From Morella rubra (lineage: Eukaryota; Streptophyta; Magnoliopsida; Fagales; Myricaceae): a stretch of DNA of 64,000 nucleotides. The notes beneath the pieces were generated by a model. The model did no database searches. It was not told the DNA's origin and worked only from the letters and a program-made list of their open reading frames with translations. Position 1 is the stretch's first letter. Each line of letters begins with the position of its first letter. Positions 22,753 through 35,656 of this stretch are shown here, piece by piece. The position numbers and the translations under genes are program-made. Location: contig CM025853.1 of NCBI GenBank assembly GCA_003952965.2, forward strand, positions 8,528,541 through 8,592,540, given 5' to 3'.

Positions 22753-24221
22753 AAATTAATAACATATCTAGCTTAAAAATGTAGTCTCGTTAAAACTTCA
22801 GGTATAAAGGTTAAAAATAGCACCCCAAGTACATTGTAGTTATTGGACATACCCTCAAACTACCAATGTTCAGACACATTACACCCTCCAACTACTTATT
22901 AAACACTTTGCACCCTCCATTTGACAATAATACCTTGAAAAATTAATGAATTGACAACAATATCTTCAATATATGCAAAATGGCAAGGGCATTATCATCA
23001 TTTTAGTAAAATTTGATAACAATATGTCAAAATCAAAACCTATAATAAAAAATATATTTTCTCCAAAAAAATAAGTAAATACTAGCATCCCTTGCAAGGT
23101 GGGTGACCAAACCAAACCCTGGCACCACTACTCCAAGCGGGTGGATCTTAGAAATACCGTAAGAATCTCCCAAAAAAAAAAAAAATTTATCCTAGAATTA
23201 AAGGGAGAAAAATGTAAATCATATAAACTAACGGGAGTAATTTAATTTTTTTTTTTTTTCTTTTTTGTCCTTTTTTTCCCTAAGCAAGGAAGGATCCTAA
23301 ACATAGCTGATCCAATTCCTACCACTAGGTCAGCAACCCGACCCACTTAAACATGAACATAACTATATTGCTTGCTAAGATTTGAAGACATATTTCCGAC
23401 CAGCTTCCAACCGGTAGTAAAATATGAACATAGCTACAGTCTACATTGCTTGCCAAGGATCGAATGCACAACATCAAACTCGCGATATTTTCGACCAGCT
23501 TCCTATCACTGGGTCGCCATCTTAAGGGTCATTATTTGCAGGTGTTTATTAGTAATCTTGTTCTTTGTAGAGTCGAGATTTTATAAACTATATAAAAATG
23601 CAATATTTAAAATTGGAATCTGGTCCATTGTTTCTTCTCTTTCATTTGCTGTGGTAGATTCAAGAAACTCACGTAAGTTCCCAGTTTTGGACAATGCAGA
23701 CAGAGCTTGCTGTAATAACAAAAAGTAAAGGAAGCTAGCTCCGCCTTGATTCTGCAAATTGGTTTCTAAGATTTCTCCTAGTGATATTATTCCGATCCCA
23801 TGCCATTACTTAAAAAGAGTGAAAAGCGTCCTTTTTGAGCAATTTCTTAGAATAAACACGGCTGAATCCTTTACTATTGAAAGAGCAAAGGCAATTTCTT
23901 CATCTGATTCTAATGTATACTTGGAGATTTTGTCTATGGTGTCTCCAAGAATAAAGGGGAAAAGATATTGATAATTTGTTTCTTTGTTTGGCAGCCTAGG
24001 TTGGAACGAAATTCTCTATTCATCCAAAAGAAAATCCTCACTAGATCCTATAAAATCTATCTCAACCATCTATATTTCAATATACACGACTTTAAGGGTG
24101 ACATGAACTGAGAAAGGCTTATTAGTTGGAGAACTAGGTATACTATTTATCTGTGGTTGTTTTTGTGTAGTCAAAAGTGTTTCAATGACAAGAATAAGCA
24201 TTAAAAACTGGAAGGAGTGCT
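22753..24221. other. Intergenic DNA between the CRM and SYTF-like genes
   Basis: No gene. Around 22500 and 22810-22920 there are repeated phrases (GCACCCC, ACACCCTCCA, TTTGCACCCTCCA) typical of decayed MULE-type MITE ends. At 23270-23540 (minus strand) are stretches such as CTAGTGGTAGGAATTGG and GCATTCGATCCTTGGC that resemble tRNA-like A and B boxes of decayed SINEs. A short frame at 23759-23971 is unassigned. Confidence 0.45.
23270..23540 (-). repeat. Possible decayed tRNA-derived SINE fragments
   Basis: On the minus strand two box-A-like phrases (GACCTAGTGGTAGGAA and GACCCAGTGATAGGAAG) occur, one followed by a box-B-like phrase (GCATTCGATCC). The spacing is irregular and there is no clear 3' tail, so this is tentative. 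Confidence 0.3.
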
Positions 24222-27200
24222 TCAATGGCCCGAAGATCTTCTGCTGAAAGGAGGAGATGTGTTGAGAACTTCCTGACCAAGCTCTGTTATCTTGCTAATT
24301 AGAAGTGTTTGCTCGATTTCAAGCTGTTCCGTGTACTCTCCTTGCAAATCCTCCAGGCTTTCTAACTCACTCAAAGCTGTTGTGAGTCCTTCAAGATTGC
24401 CATCCTCGATTAAAGATTGACACTTGTGCATTGTGTGTTTCATCTGATCATACTCATTTCAAAGAACATATGTTAGGTATAAAAGGGAATAAAACTGAAG
24501 CTCAAAGTCATAAGATCTCAATAAGAGGTCCGCAGGTAGAGACAGATGCATGATTATGGATACTCCCCAAAAACAATCATCTTAAGATAGTGGCGTGGTC
24601 CAGGTAGTAAAATTCATAGAAAAGTACACGAAAATTGAATTCTGAAGTGTAAGAAAAAAATTTGGTATATTCTGGGGTAACTTAGAAAATTTGAACACGT
24701 AGCTCAGTGAAGAGTCGTTTTAATTTTGAGGAAAAAGAATAAAGGCTCAAGTCCAGTAAGCTTTAGCAGATCAAGCATATTGGTTTTGATCAGGTAAGCT
24801 CATAGGAAAAAAAAAACAATTTGTGATTTCAAAGAGAGTAAAGAAACTTCACGTGTATTCATATTGCATGCTAGAAAGTGAAATTAGAGGACAAGAAAGA
24901 ACAAGAAAAAATAAAATAAAAGCAAACAAAAAAATCACCTGGCTGGAAATTTGGTGTGCTCTGGTTAAAGAATGTTCGGAATCTAGGGTAGGTTTCTTCT
25001 GTAGTTCTGGAACTTTTCTAGTAATTTGAATGTGAATCTCTCCCCTTTTCACCCCTTGGAGGGGTATCCACTTGTCAGACATCTGATTTGGAGGCAATCT
25101 CTGATACTCTACAACACAATCACCTATATTCGAAGTTGGCAGTACAGCATTGTGGTCTTTAACGTGCAAAACTAGGGGGCTGCCATCATCAGGGAACTCT
25201 AACGTCTGGTTCCACTTGGGATTTAGATTTTTGTACATTATCTGTAAGGCAAGCCATGTCAAAGCAGGTACAAATAGAGACAGCTTAAGTGCACAAAAGA
25301 TAACATGCAAGCACATAATATATGTAAATGATTGATCATTGCAACATTATATCCATCTCAGCTTTTTCTGCTTTGAACTATATTGAGAAACAGATATTCT
25401 AATTCATATAGTGAAAGAATATTCAGTCAGGATGATTTTGGGGAATGCAATCTCATGAAAAGATGGAACTACATCGACTCACGTAACCTTCATGTTTGAC
25501 AGGTGAAAAATCGTAATAACATGAAGGGATAACCAATTAGAATGGCTGAGAACTCATGCTTCTTGTGAGACTCAAGAGCAAGTAACGCAGAGAGGAATTT
25601 CACGTGACTTCTATAATGTTATCAGGGTCTATACTACAAATGTGCACCACACTAGCATGTTTTAGAAACTTGCCATGTATAGGGAGGATACACCTCAACT
25701 TATATTAACAGATAAAAAACTTAGCTAGCACTAGCAGGAACATAATAGAAAGTGTGGTTGTCGGAAACCTTTGTTCTTTTCTTCATGTTTCCATATTGTA
25801 CCCTCACATAAGGATCACTTGTCCCTCTGAGATCAGCACCAACGAGGTCTTTTGCTTCAATGAGAACAAGTTCTATCCAGCCACTGCCCGAACCTGTGGG
25901 TGAATCCTGAACATATACAAACAAGAAAAGAAGATTACAAAAGCATATAAGAGTAGACACTTTTCCCAAACATGTGTTTATTCCAAGTGGGGCATTACGT
26001 TTGAAAATTTAGCTGGTTCAGCTCAATTAATATAAAGAAAATCCTGACCGAGCTAACTCAGAACAAAGCCAAATTCAACAAATGCCTTTATATCGAGCAG
26101 GCCGAGCAGGCCAGGCCTTTGAGACACCTAGTTTACTCACATGAGCAAAAGCATAGACAAATAAACAGACACCCCCACCAGCAGCCAAACATGCAGGCCA
26201 CAAAGTGGCAGAGGCCCCCATTTCTACTAAATTTTTTCTATATACATTGTAATCTAATGATATCCACAAGTCCTAAGAATAAACTTCGCTGCCTAATGCC
26301 TCAAAGTCTTTTAATTTCTGATTATAACCTTTTTAATGTGAGCATGTTTGTAGACAATTCAGATTCACAGTAAGTCATTCGCCTTCAATTAAATCCCCAG
26401 TGATATCATATATACTGTTAAAAAAGGAAACGAAAAAAAAGCACCAGATAGGCCACTAAATAAAGCACAGCTTTATTACTTTTTATTTTTTGGTTAGAGC
26501 CATCTAAGTGCTACTTGGAAAAGTACTATTTCATTATGAGTAACCATATACATTATAAATTGTTTAGGGTGCAATACATCATTTAGGCCATTGTGTTAGT
26601 TCCACAACAACTTTACTGTGGCAACAATTATCTTGTATCCCTTTGACGTATTTTCTCTGTTTAAACCTAGATTAATATTTTAATCAATGGCCTATTGATT
26701 TTATTTTTTACTGTATGTTTTCCTGATGTGGCAGTTTAACTGTTAACAAAATGAAGGGTCTGTTATCAAAAGAACCTTATTTTTTTAGGGATACAAACTC
26801 AAGGACTAAAAGTTTCAGATTTGAAACCCAATGACATTTTAAAATCAGTGTAAATCTTAAGGACCAAAAACTATTTTACCCTAATATGTTTGACCACTAA
26901 GTATACGTCAGTTTGTTAACCTTTAGCATGCTCTCCAGCAACAAAAGTTTATGGCTCCGCCACTGCCCATACATTACTAAATACTTTGTGAAACATTTGG
27001 ATCAGCCCAAAACTTTCATGTCTTTAGTTGGCTTTTTCTTTCTGAATTTTCATGTCAAATTATCTGGAAAGATCAATCTAATGATTCTATCAAAAACATA
27101 CCCTTGATCCTTCATGGTCATCAACTCTGACTGCTTCTATTTGAAGCCTTATCTCTCCTGAATTCACTTGTTCAAGGGGGACCCATACATCCCTGATTGA

Positions 27201-30200
27201 CCCTTCCACCAGCCCTTCCAAATTAACTCGTGCACAACCCATGTTGTCATCCCCAAAGATTTCTTCACTATAGCATTTTATTTTTAGATATTCACCACCA
27301 CCTATCTCATCAAATTCAAACTTCTGGTTCCAGATAGGAGTTGAAGTATAAGCAGCCCTTGTTCTCTGGAGAGCCTGGAAAGAAGGTTTAGGGTGATATT
27401 TTCAATATGAATTGCACTTGTCTTAGTTCATATATCACATAAAGTTATGGAGAAAAAGGAAACTTACTTTCCCATACTGTAATTTAACATACGGGTCACA
27501 CTTTCCAGATTTGTCTTTTGCAATGAGATCCTTTCCTTCCACAATAGTTATACTGATTTTCCTTCCAGTTCTTGACAGAATAGTAGATGACCCATTGGAT
27601 GAATGATGTGAGCTAAGACGGGAGGTGTTCAAAGTGTTTGAACCATCAGAGAATTGCCATTCTTTCAAGACAAGCCTCACTGTCAACTGCAAATGTTATT
27701 TGAATGAGGGAAAAATTTTTCTTAAAAGAACCAAAAAAAAAAAGAACTCAATCACATGAAGCATAGTCAGTGAAGCAGACCACAGCAACTAATTAGCATG
27801 CATCATGCGACTTACAAACACAGGATAGATAAAAGGAGAAAGAGAATTAATAACAGTTCAATTGAGTAAAGAAGCCCTGATAACTTTCAAGTCAGTTTGA
27901 CTCATGCTTTGTCCAATCGTTAGTCAGAAGCATGAACTATGTTTGAGGGATACGTGTGTATAACTGGTTCATGATGGGATAAAAACAAAGTCAATTTAAT
28001 TGATTCATCAGCTGTTAATTAATCTCAAAGAATTACATTACGTTACCACTAATTCATCTCACAAATAAGCAATATGTTCAATTTTTCTCTCCACTTTCTG
28101 ATTCTCTCTCTCTCTCTCTCTATTGAACATTCTGTAGTTGATTTAATTTTAAGTAACAAAGGTCATACAGTTCTTTAGGACTAATTATCCATTATGCAAA
28201 CAAAAACAAAAACAAAAAAAAGTTCTGCAGGGAAAGAAGGAAGAAAAAGATAAAAAAAAATGCATGAGGCACAGCAATTGTGAATATTGAGACAAATTAC
28301 ACATGGAATTTCAGTAATGTTTTACCTCCCCTGAATTGACCCCCTCAAATGGAATAACCATTTCAACTTCTTCCCCACAAACCTCAATGTGCTTGGCTAT
28401 TACACCGGAATCATGTCCTATTGCCCAAAATGTCGTGGAATCATCTGCTACATACTTCATCTGCTCATAGGACACAGGAAATCAACTTTGCTGACACTTC
28501 AATTAAGTAACTAATATGCAAAAGACATATTTGATGAGCAACTAACGGTCTGCAGATAAAATGTGTTTGTTTAATTCGTTAATTTTATAAGGAACTGACA
28601 CAAGCACAATCAGTGATTACCAGTTACCAACCAAACATAGCCATTTACTGAATTCATGCTACTCGGGGATTTAGCTACCATATTTTAGCATACTTTGGCA
28701 CCAAAATTCTATGACTTGATTTTTGGCTAATTTCTCAAGCATGACAAAATACATTTCAAGCATAAAAACCAAATCAGATATCACCCAATAATCAAATTGT
28801 GGCGATATAATTTGGGATGAACACTAGCACCAAAAGTGATATTACCTTAACTTCGCAACTTGCCAAATAGTCGTACTTCACACTTGGGTTAAACTCATAT
28901 AGATGGAATCGAACAGTCCTGCCGATTCATGTAAAACCATATTGAATTTTGAATTCCACGTGGGACTTGAGCCTGATCTCACATCTGTCTTCCTACTTAA
29001 CCCTCCAAGTTCAACTTCCACAAATGTCTGCAGATCATTAGCTCCGTGATGCTCTCCGAAAGAACCATTTGCAGAAAAATGATGCCTTCTGGATGAGTTT
29101 CCTTCAAGAGACTCCTATGAAGTTTGCTCTGAAATGACTGTCACATGCATAATACCACCAACCACCTTTTTCCTCAGTTCTATGGCTGGCAAAGAGTAAC
29201 AACGCCGGCGAGGTTCAACCATTGTCTTTACTAAGGTGTCAGTGAAAACCTTATCCTGCAGGAGAAACAACATGATATAGAATACACTGTTAGACGTTGC
29301 AAGAATTGTAGCAAGAAGTATCAGTATGGCCAGATAAATTTGCCAAAATATCATCAGAGGTCATGTTTGCTGGTCCAGATGAAAGTTCTGAAGAAAGGGC
29401 AGTTCACCAATTTCAGGTGAGGAACGTATTGTGATGATGCTATCAAGCCTAACACACAAGCAGTACATTCTCTACTACCACAATTTCCAAACAAAATTTC
29501 ACAAAAAATGTGTGTTGTTATGCCCCGAGCATTCAGTTGATCTTTCCAGAGAAACAATATCAGTGATATGAATGCACCATAGTACCATCAATATTGCAGA
29601 ATCTGCAGCAAAACAACTCAGTGAACTATTCAAAGAGGTAGATACCCCTGACCTGAAGCAGCTCAACATAATGTAATAATGAATTCTATACTTTCTTGTA
29701 TAATAAATGAATTCTATACTTTCTTGTGTACAATCGTATAGGAAACCCACCAGCCAAGAAGAAACACCAGGCAATTCTGTGGCAGGTAGAGATTGGCTCC
29801 CACCACTTCCAAAGGCAACTCCGATTCTTACTTCAGGAATGGACACAAATGAATACAAAACTGCCTGCCCATCCAGAATTGGCATCAAGAGAAGCTGTAA
29901 ATGTAATCCAGTGAATGAATAAAAATGAATGTCAATGAAAAAAATTGAAACTGCTTTCTCAGTGTTACCACAGACACGAAGAGATAGATCATCTGTAAAA
30001 CAAGGTCGAAACATTCTTTGTGGGAGCACGAGACACCTATATAACAATAGAAAGACCCAAAATCTACTACTGAAGGTACATCAACATTATGACACTTCAA
30101 TGTCTGTCAAAGACATCACATAAAATGGAATCTACTCTTAAATTTTTTGTACAAGAAACTAAATATGTGCATCCTCATGTAAAACCTTAGTGTGCTTCAC

Positions 30201-33200
30201 AAAATGGGAAAAAGAAAATTTCAAACTTTGCTTGTGATTGAAAAGGTCTGTCCAGTTCTCAGTTAACAGTCTAAACATTAATAACTTTAGTAGTTTAATA
30301 GCAGTAGTCTGTGTCTGCCTCCATGGGCACCTTACACTTTGAGGTAGATCCTTGGAACACCTCCACTCCAAGATATCAAGCTTTTAAATCAGAATTATTT
30401 CCAGCTTTTTTTAAGTTCATCCTGTATGATCTAAACTATCCTTTTCGATCTATTTGGCAAAAGAGAAAGGACAAAAAAAGCAACTGTACATACATCACCC
30501 TTGATATGAAGGCTATTTATAACAATTCGTGCAGTCCCCAGAAATGGCTTGGCCAGCTTTGCGAGCAACAAAATACTCATATCAGTCGTATCCCACTCAA
30601 AACCCAATCGCATGATTCGCTGTCAACATAAAGATGCTTTGTGAATATCCCAGGAATTGAATAAAAAAGTTTCACTGCTTGACTGACAGAAGATAAATCA
30701 TCAAATGAAATGAAATTTAGAAGTTGCCATAACAGTCTGCTTGATCTGCTGCTCCTATAGTTTTCACGTCAGAACTGAGACCTGAATCTCATGGTTTTTT
30801 CAGGCCACTGAATTCGACATTCATTATTTGTTTTAGCACAACAAAGCCACGCCTACACTTCTGTTCTTTATATGTACCCAAATACTGCACCACTAATACT
30901 ATTCGACTATTTTGCACACCAACATTGCAATCTTAGCCCCCAGTGAACTGAGAAGGCTGATGCTTACCATCCCAAGAGCAAAGTGATCAAATCTTAGAGA
31001 TCATTCTTTCATGGGTTCATTCTTATACCATGTTCTCTGTTTATGGTGTATAAACACAACCATCCCAGTATGAGCTGAGCATATCATTATCGATCAGCAT
31101 TATCCTTGGATTTCTTTTTACATCTAAGGTAATGGAAAAATCCCAGTACAAGCTGAGTATTCGCTGGATAATTTGTTTAATTCTTCATTATTTTAACATT
31201 AAAAATGCAGCTTAAAAAATAGTGGAAATGCTGAATTTTGTATTGATCTAAAAATGTCGAGTCCTGGTCTATAGAGAAGGCGGAAGCTGATCACTTCTAG
31301 CATCATACGATTATGACAACTCAGACTTGCTTTTGACAATAAAAGCAACAAGTAACTAGCATGAAGCATGCACCTGGTAGACCTCTCACTAGAACAATGC
31401 ATGGGTGTTGGGGGGGGGGGGGGGGAACACAGGTACTGCCTTCAATAATAAAACCTGAAAAGTAGTCAAATATATCTCAACCAAAGACATCCGTCAGCTT
31501 AAAGCACCCTCTTCTCCACGCTTTTATACGGATTAGGAAAAACAAAAGAAAAACATGAAAAAAGGGCTTGTTCTTGATATAATCTCTAAACGTCCTTGGG
31601 TCTTGGTTTAGGTGGTAAAGGGATTTGTTGAGGTTAGACAGCTTTTAGATTCAATTATTACCTGAAAAGACAAGAGGGATCTCTGCTAAAGAGTAGGATG
31701 CACATAAGTTTCAGAAGTAAAAACAGAAACCCAACCTGGTTACCAGAACTCGACCAGCGAGTCCCGTGAAGGCCCACACCTGGTGGGCTTGAACCCAGTG
31801 AACACTCCAGCAGTTCAATTCTTTCCTAAACCAATGATAGCTTTTCTTCAGTACAGATGTAGTATAAATTTATCAGTTTCTTCAAGGATATGAATCACTG
31901 AACTGAATAAGAAAATGTAGATCCCTTACGATAAGCCTTGGTTTTCGATGTTTTAACCTTTTCTGCAGAATGGAAAAGGTTTTCAAAACTTTAGTATGCA
32001 CAATAAATCAATATACATATATGCACCAAATAAAAGGGAGTTTTTTTAATCAGGATGCTTCTAGTATTCAATGTGAACACAACTTCCACAAATTAGACTG
32101 CAGTATATAAACTCCAAGGATTTCAGGATAACAGCGAATAATAACACCAAACTTTGATAAAACTTATATGTAATTCTGGGATCTTTTTCGTTTGATGTTC
32201 ATACGATACCATAATAGGCCAACCAATAGGTCAAATCACAATCGATTCAATCCATGTGATCTACAAAGACAAGGACTAGAAGATTCAGATGCGATTGATC
32301 TACACAGAAACTAAGAAAGGCATATGTCCCCAAATAAGCAAAATATTGTGGAAAGAAAGAAATTTCTACAATATGGGGATGCCAGTATGTATGAATTACA
32401 ATGAGAAGTACACTAAAGTAGTTATGGTGCAGAAGAATGAATTAGACATCAATAAAAACAACATACTGACAAGAAATAAAAGTTTGAGCAGAAGGGTCAG
32501 GTTTTCTTGTGTTGTGGAGAAAATGTGGATCTAATTGTAAATTTACCCTTATCCCAAAAGCTTAAACTTGTTAAGAAGAGGTCTATTTTATTATATGTAT
32601 CATATTCTCCAACACTCTCCCTCACGTACAGGCCGCACTCCCTTTTAATTGGTAGGTCTAAATACGTATAATATTTAATTGAAATAGGGTGAAGTGTTGA
32701 GTCAGGTCTCAAACTCAAGACCTTAGCCCTGATACCATATGAGTTTACCACTTATCTCAAAAGGTTAAACTTGTTAGGAAGAGGTAGATTTTATTCTCTA
32801 ACAACGATGCAATGGATCTCACCTCCACAATGGATGAGAACTTTCTTGAGAGCTTTGGATTCATGTAGTTAGGCCATACTTCCACCAACAGCCTATTAAA
32901 CCATTCACAGTGCTCCAACGGAGTTATAGGCTACATATATGCAAACAGTTGTTTCAATTTATAAATCTTCAAAACTCAAAAGCTCAGATAAGCAAAAATG
33001 AAACAAAGATAAGTGGAGGGTACTGAGGTGCTCCGTATGATTCGCTTCCATTTTTCATTCAAGTCTTCAGCAAGATTTTTTCGTTGATAACTCCCATACT
33101 GCATACATGAAAGTGATCTCATGTTATCTGTGTCTACTACTTACTGTTATAAAACCTCAAGCTCATTAATCATGAAAGAATGACGAAAGTAATTTTAATC

Positions 33201-35656
33201 AAAATCAGAGTAAATGTGATAGCTTACAGGATGTGAAGCTTTACAACTATAATAAGTAAAGGAAATGGTAACATGATAGGTTGATGTGTGGCAGACTAGA
33301 GTTCCTCCTACCAAACGGAAATAGCTTGGTAAAAAACAAAAAATTTGCTTTAAGATGGCAAAAAATTGCAACTATCAATGTCTCCTTCACTGATGTTTCA
33401 AGTGCTAGCCCATGATTTGTTAGTTTGTGTGGCATCCCTCAGGTTTTATCAGAAACTTAAATTTTTTTTTATAGGTCACTGCAACTCAAACTGTACAGTC
33501 CACCCTTTCCCCCTTATTTGTAAGAAAGGGAATGCTAGATTATTGGCAGCTTCCAGGGCTTAAATTATTTTAGGGAGAAAACATGGATAACATTATGAAA
33601 TCCAGCGATCATGAAGAAATAGCAAAATAACAAGACAATCAACTTTGTCCATGTATTACCGTAAAAATTTTTTTTTTTTTTTTTGCTAAGATGTATTACC
33701 ATAAAATACTTCCTTTTTATTCTTTCTTCCTTTCCTTCTGTTCTAGCAAGTCAGGTAATTGCATTGATAGAAGAAAAAGGTTACTGGAACTTCTAGTGGG
33801 TCTTGAAGCAATGAGCTCAAAACAACCACTGTTACTACGGAAACATAAGATCTTCATTTTCTAAGGTAATGTTCAATTCTACGTTAAATCCTACAATGTT
33901 ACAGTTTTTCCACTACATAATAAACTGGGTGTAATACAATCTTTTAAAGAAAATGGTGTTTCAATCAAGGTGAGATGGGGTTGGGATCATTCCTACATTC
34001 AAATATTAGTCAACATGGGAAGAGAGAGCGGGAAAAAAAAAAGGGCAAACTCAGTTCCAAATATCATAACAAGATAAAGCTTGGAAGATAGTACGTAATT
34101 TCGAGATTTCACTTGATAAGCTCTCCAGTAATGACACACATATATATATGTACGAGGAAGAACTGCAAATTCTCATCTTATGTTGTGGCATGCTTGTGAA
34201 CAATGAAAACAAAATAAAAAATAAAAAAAGAGAGAAATACATCACTTTTGTTAAACGCTGTCCATGACCACCGGCCATCACAAATGGGTTTAAACACTGT
34301 CCCAGTTGCTACATTTATTTTTCATGGGCAATGGATACACTTCTGCAATAGTGCATACCAAAACAGCTTTACATGTTGATAAGCCATGGCTTGGAGTATC
34401 ACTTGTTATGTGCATGTTAAAGATTTATTTCCCTTTGTTTTGGTACAAAACTTGATCACTCATCAAAGAAATAGTAACATGCATCGAACAAGATCTTCTA
34501 TTCATATTAACCACTATCTTCTCTCAATCAAAGTTGCGTAATTAAATTTGCCCTCAACTAATCAAAAATTGTGTAATCATAGATTAAAATCTAAAATGTG
34601 TTATGAAATTGAGAAACTTTTTCTTGCATAATTAATCCATTGCCAAGGAACCCAGTTTGCGAAATACCTTGAATTGCGTCACATCTCATAAGGATGTAGT
34701 TACAAAGAAAGTACAATACAGTCTGAAGAAAAGAGATGACAAGTGAAAGGCAAGTTTCAAAGACTAAAAAAATAGATAACGCTAATAATTAATCCATATA
34801 GACCTCAGAATCACTAATTGCAGCCAAACTGGACAGCTACTCAAAACAAGTATGCTGAGAGGCGAAGCTGATGAGCTAAAACTCAGGGGAAACTATATGT
34901 GGCCCCCTTCCAATATTCTTCGTATCTAATCACCCTTTCCAATCTAATTTATTTAAGCAAGAAACCAAAAACTCTAATATTTACCCACAGACATTAATTA
35001 ACGGAGGTATGATCCATCACAAAAAGAACTCAATTTTATGAAACCCCATAGAGATATACCAATTTTTTCTGTAGCTGGATGTTGGGAAAGTGCAGTACAG
35101 AGTAAATGCTTCTATTAAAAAGAGCCACATTGAAGAGCTATGGGTAAAAAGCAGAAAGGGCCAAAATTTCTCAACAACAGTTGATAAGGAACAGAAATGC
35201 ACTGGTACAGTTCAAAGCTATAAATTCAAGAAAAACATAAACGTAGAACCCGCCAGAAACTTTCTTTAACCAAATTCATTCTTATCAACAATAACAGACA
35301 TCGTTACAAAAAAAATACAATTACAGAACACAAAACATAACTAAAGAGCTTGACCGAACAACATTACCTTAAAAGACAACACATTAAACCCAACACAACA
35401 AAACAAAACAAAAATAAGTTTTACAAAAGAATTATGGAGAAGAAATGGAAAACCATAAGGAGCCAACCTGTATGGTTGCCCAGACAGCAACGACGAGTGG
35501 AACCCAGTTGGAGAAAGAAAAAAACCATCTCTCAAAAGCCCAAGCAAGCAGTATCAGAGGAATCAATAACGGAAGAAGAGGCTTCTCTTCTCTAAGATTG
35601 TTCAGAAACTCCCTTGCCTCATCAAAACTGAAACCTCTCCTTTTTCTCCCACCCAT
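24222..35656 (-). CDS. SYTF: SYTF/NTMC2T3-like SMP and C2-domain protein, frame damaged in exon 8
   Basis: Fourteen exons on the minus strand: 35656-35468, 33098-33024, 32930-32823, 31962-31930, 31825-31736, 30619-30494, 29894-29751, 29255-28846, 28460-28326, 27686-27468, 27374-27102, 25906-25769, 25241-24939, 24443-24222 (about 822 codons if uninterrupted). Residues about 26-62 form an N-terminal membrane hairpin. An SMP lipid-transfer domain spans about 70-255 (GTARIVINSLHIKGD, VRIGVAFGSGGSQSLPATE). Three C2 domains follow (about 275-395, 479-590, 611-730) with Asp-containing loops (DLIAKDKSGKCDPYV, DLVGADLRGTSDPYV), then a C-terminal coiled coil. Such proteins tether ER to other membranes and move lipids. 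Every exon keeps GT-AG junctions and phase except exon 8: it holds an in-frame TAG (29115-29117) beside small indels, and a one-base loss near 28918. Exon 8 is 410 nt instead of a multiple of three. Either a decaying gene or assembly error. Confidence 0.85.
31410..31425. repeat. Poly-G run
   Basis: Sixteen consecutive G residues within an SYTF-like intron. Such runs are prone to sequencing and assembly length errors, which matters because the same gene shows indels. Confidence 0.9.
32536..32803 (-). mobile_element. Very small TRIM in SYTF-like intron 3
   Basis: On the minus strand two short LTRs (32740-32803 and 32536-32614) both start TGTT-GAGAAT and share ACCTCTTC-TAACAAGTTTAA and TTTTGGGATAAG-type blocks. 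After the first LTR comes TGGTATCAGGGC (32726-32737), close to the initiator-tRNA primer-binding consensus; a purine tract (GAGGGAGAG) precedes the second LTR. Total 268 bp, no coding capacity. Flanking target duplications are not clear. It ends 19 bp from exon 3 (which ends at 32823), so it nearly touches the splice donor. Confidence 0.8.

Noticed and set aside
23759-23971. 70-codon plus-strand frame
   Set aside because: No recognisable family and no supporting signals.
29499-30047. 182-codon minus-strand frame
   Set aside because: It is SYTF-like exon 7 with read-through into flanking introns, not a separate gene.
31590-31690. SINE-like phrase TTTAGGTGGTAAAGGG with a possible B box
   Set aside because: B box too diverged and no tail or target duplication visible.
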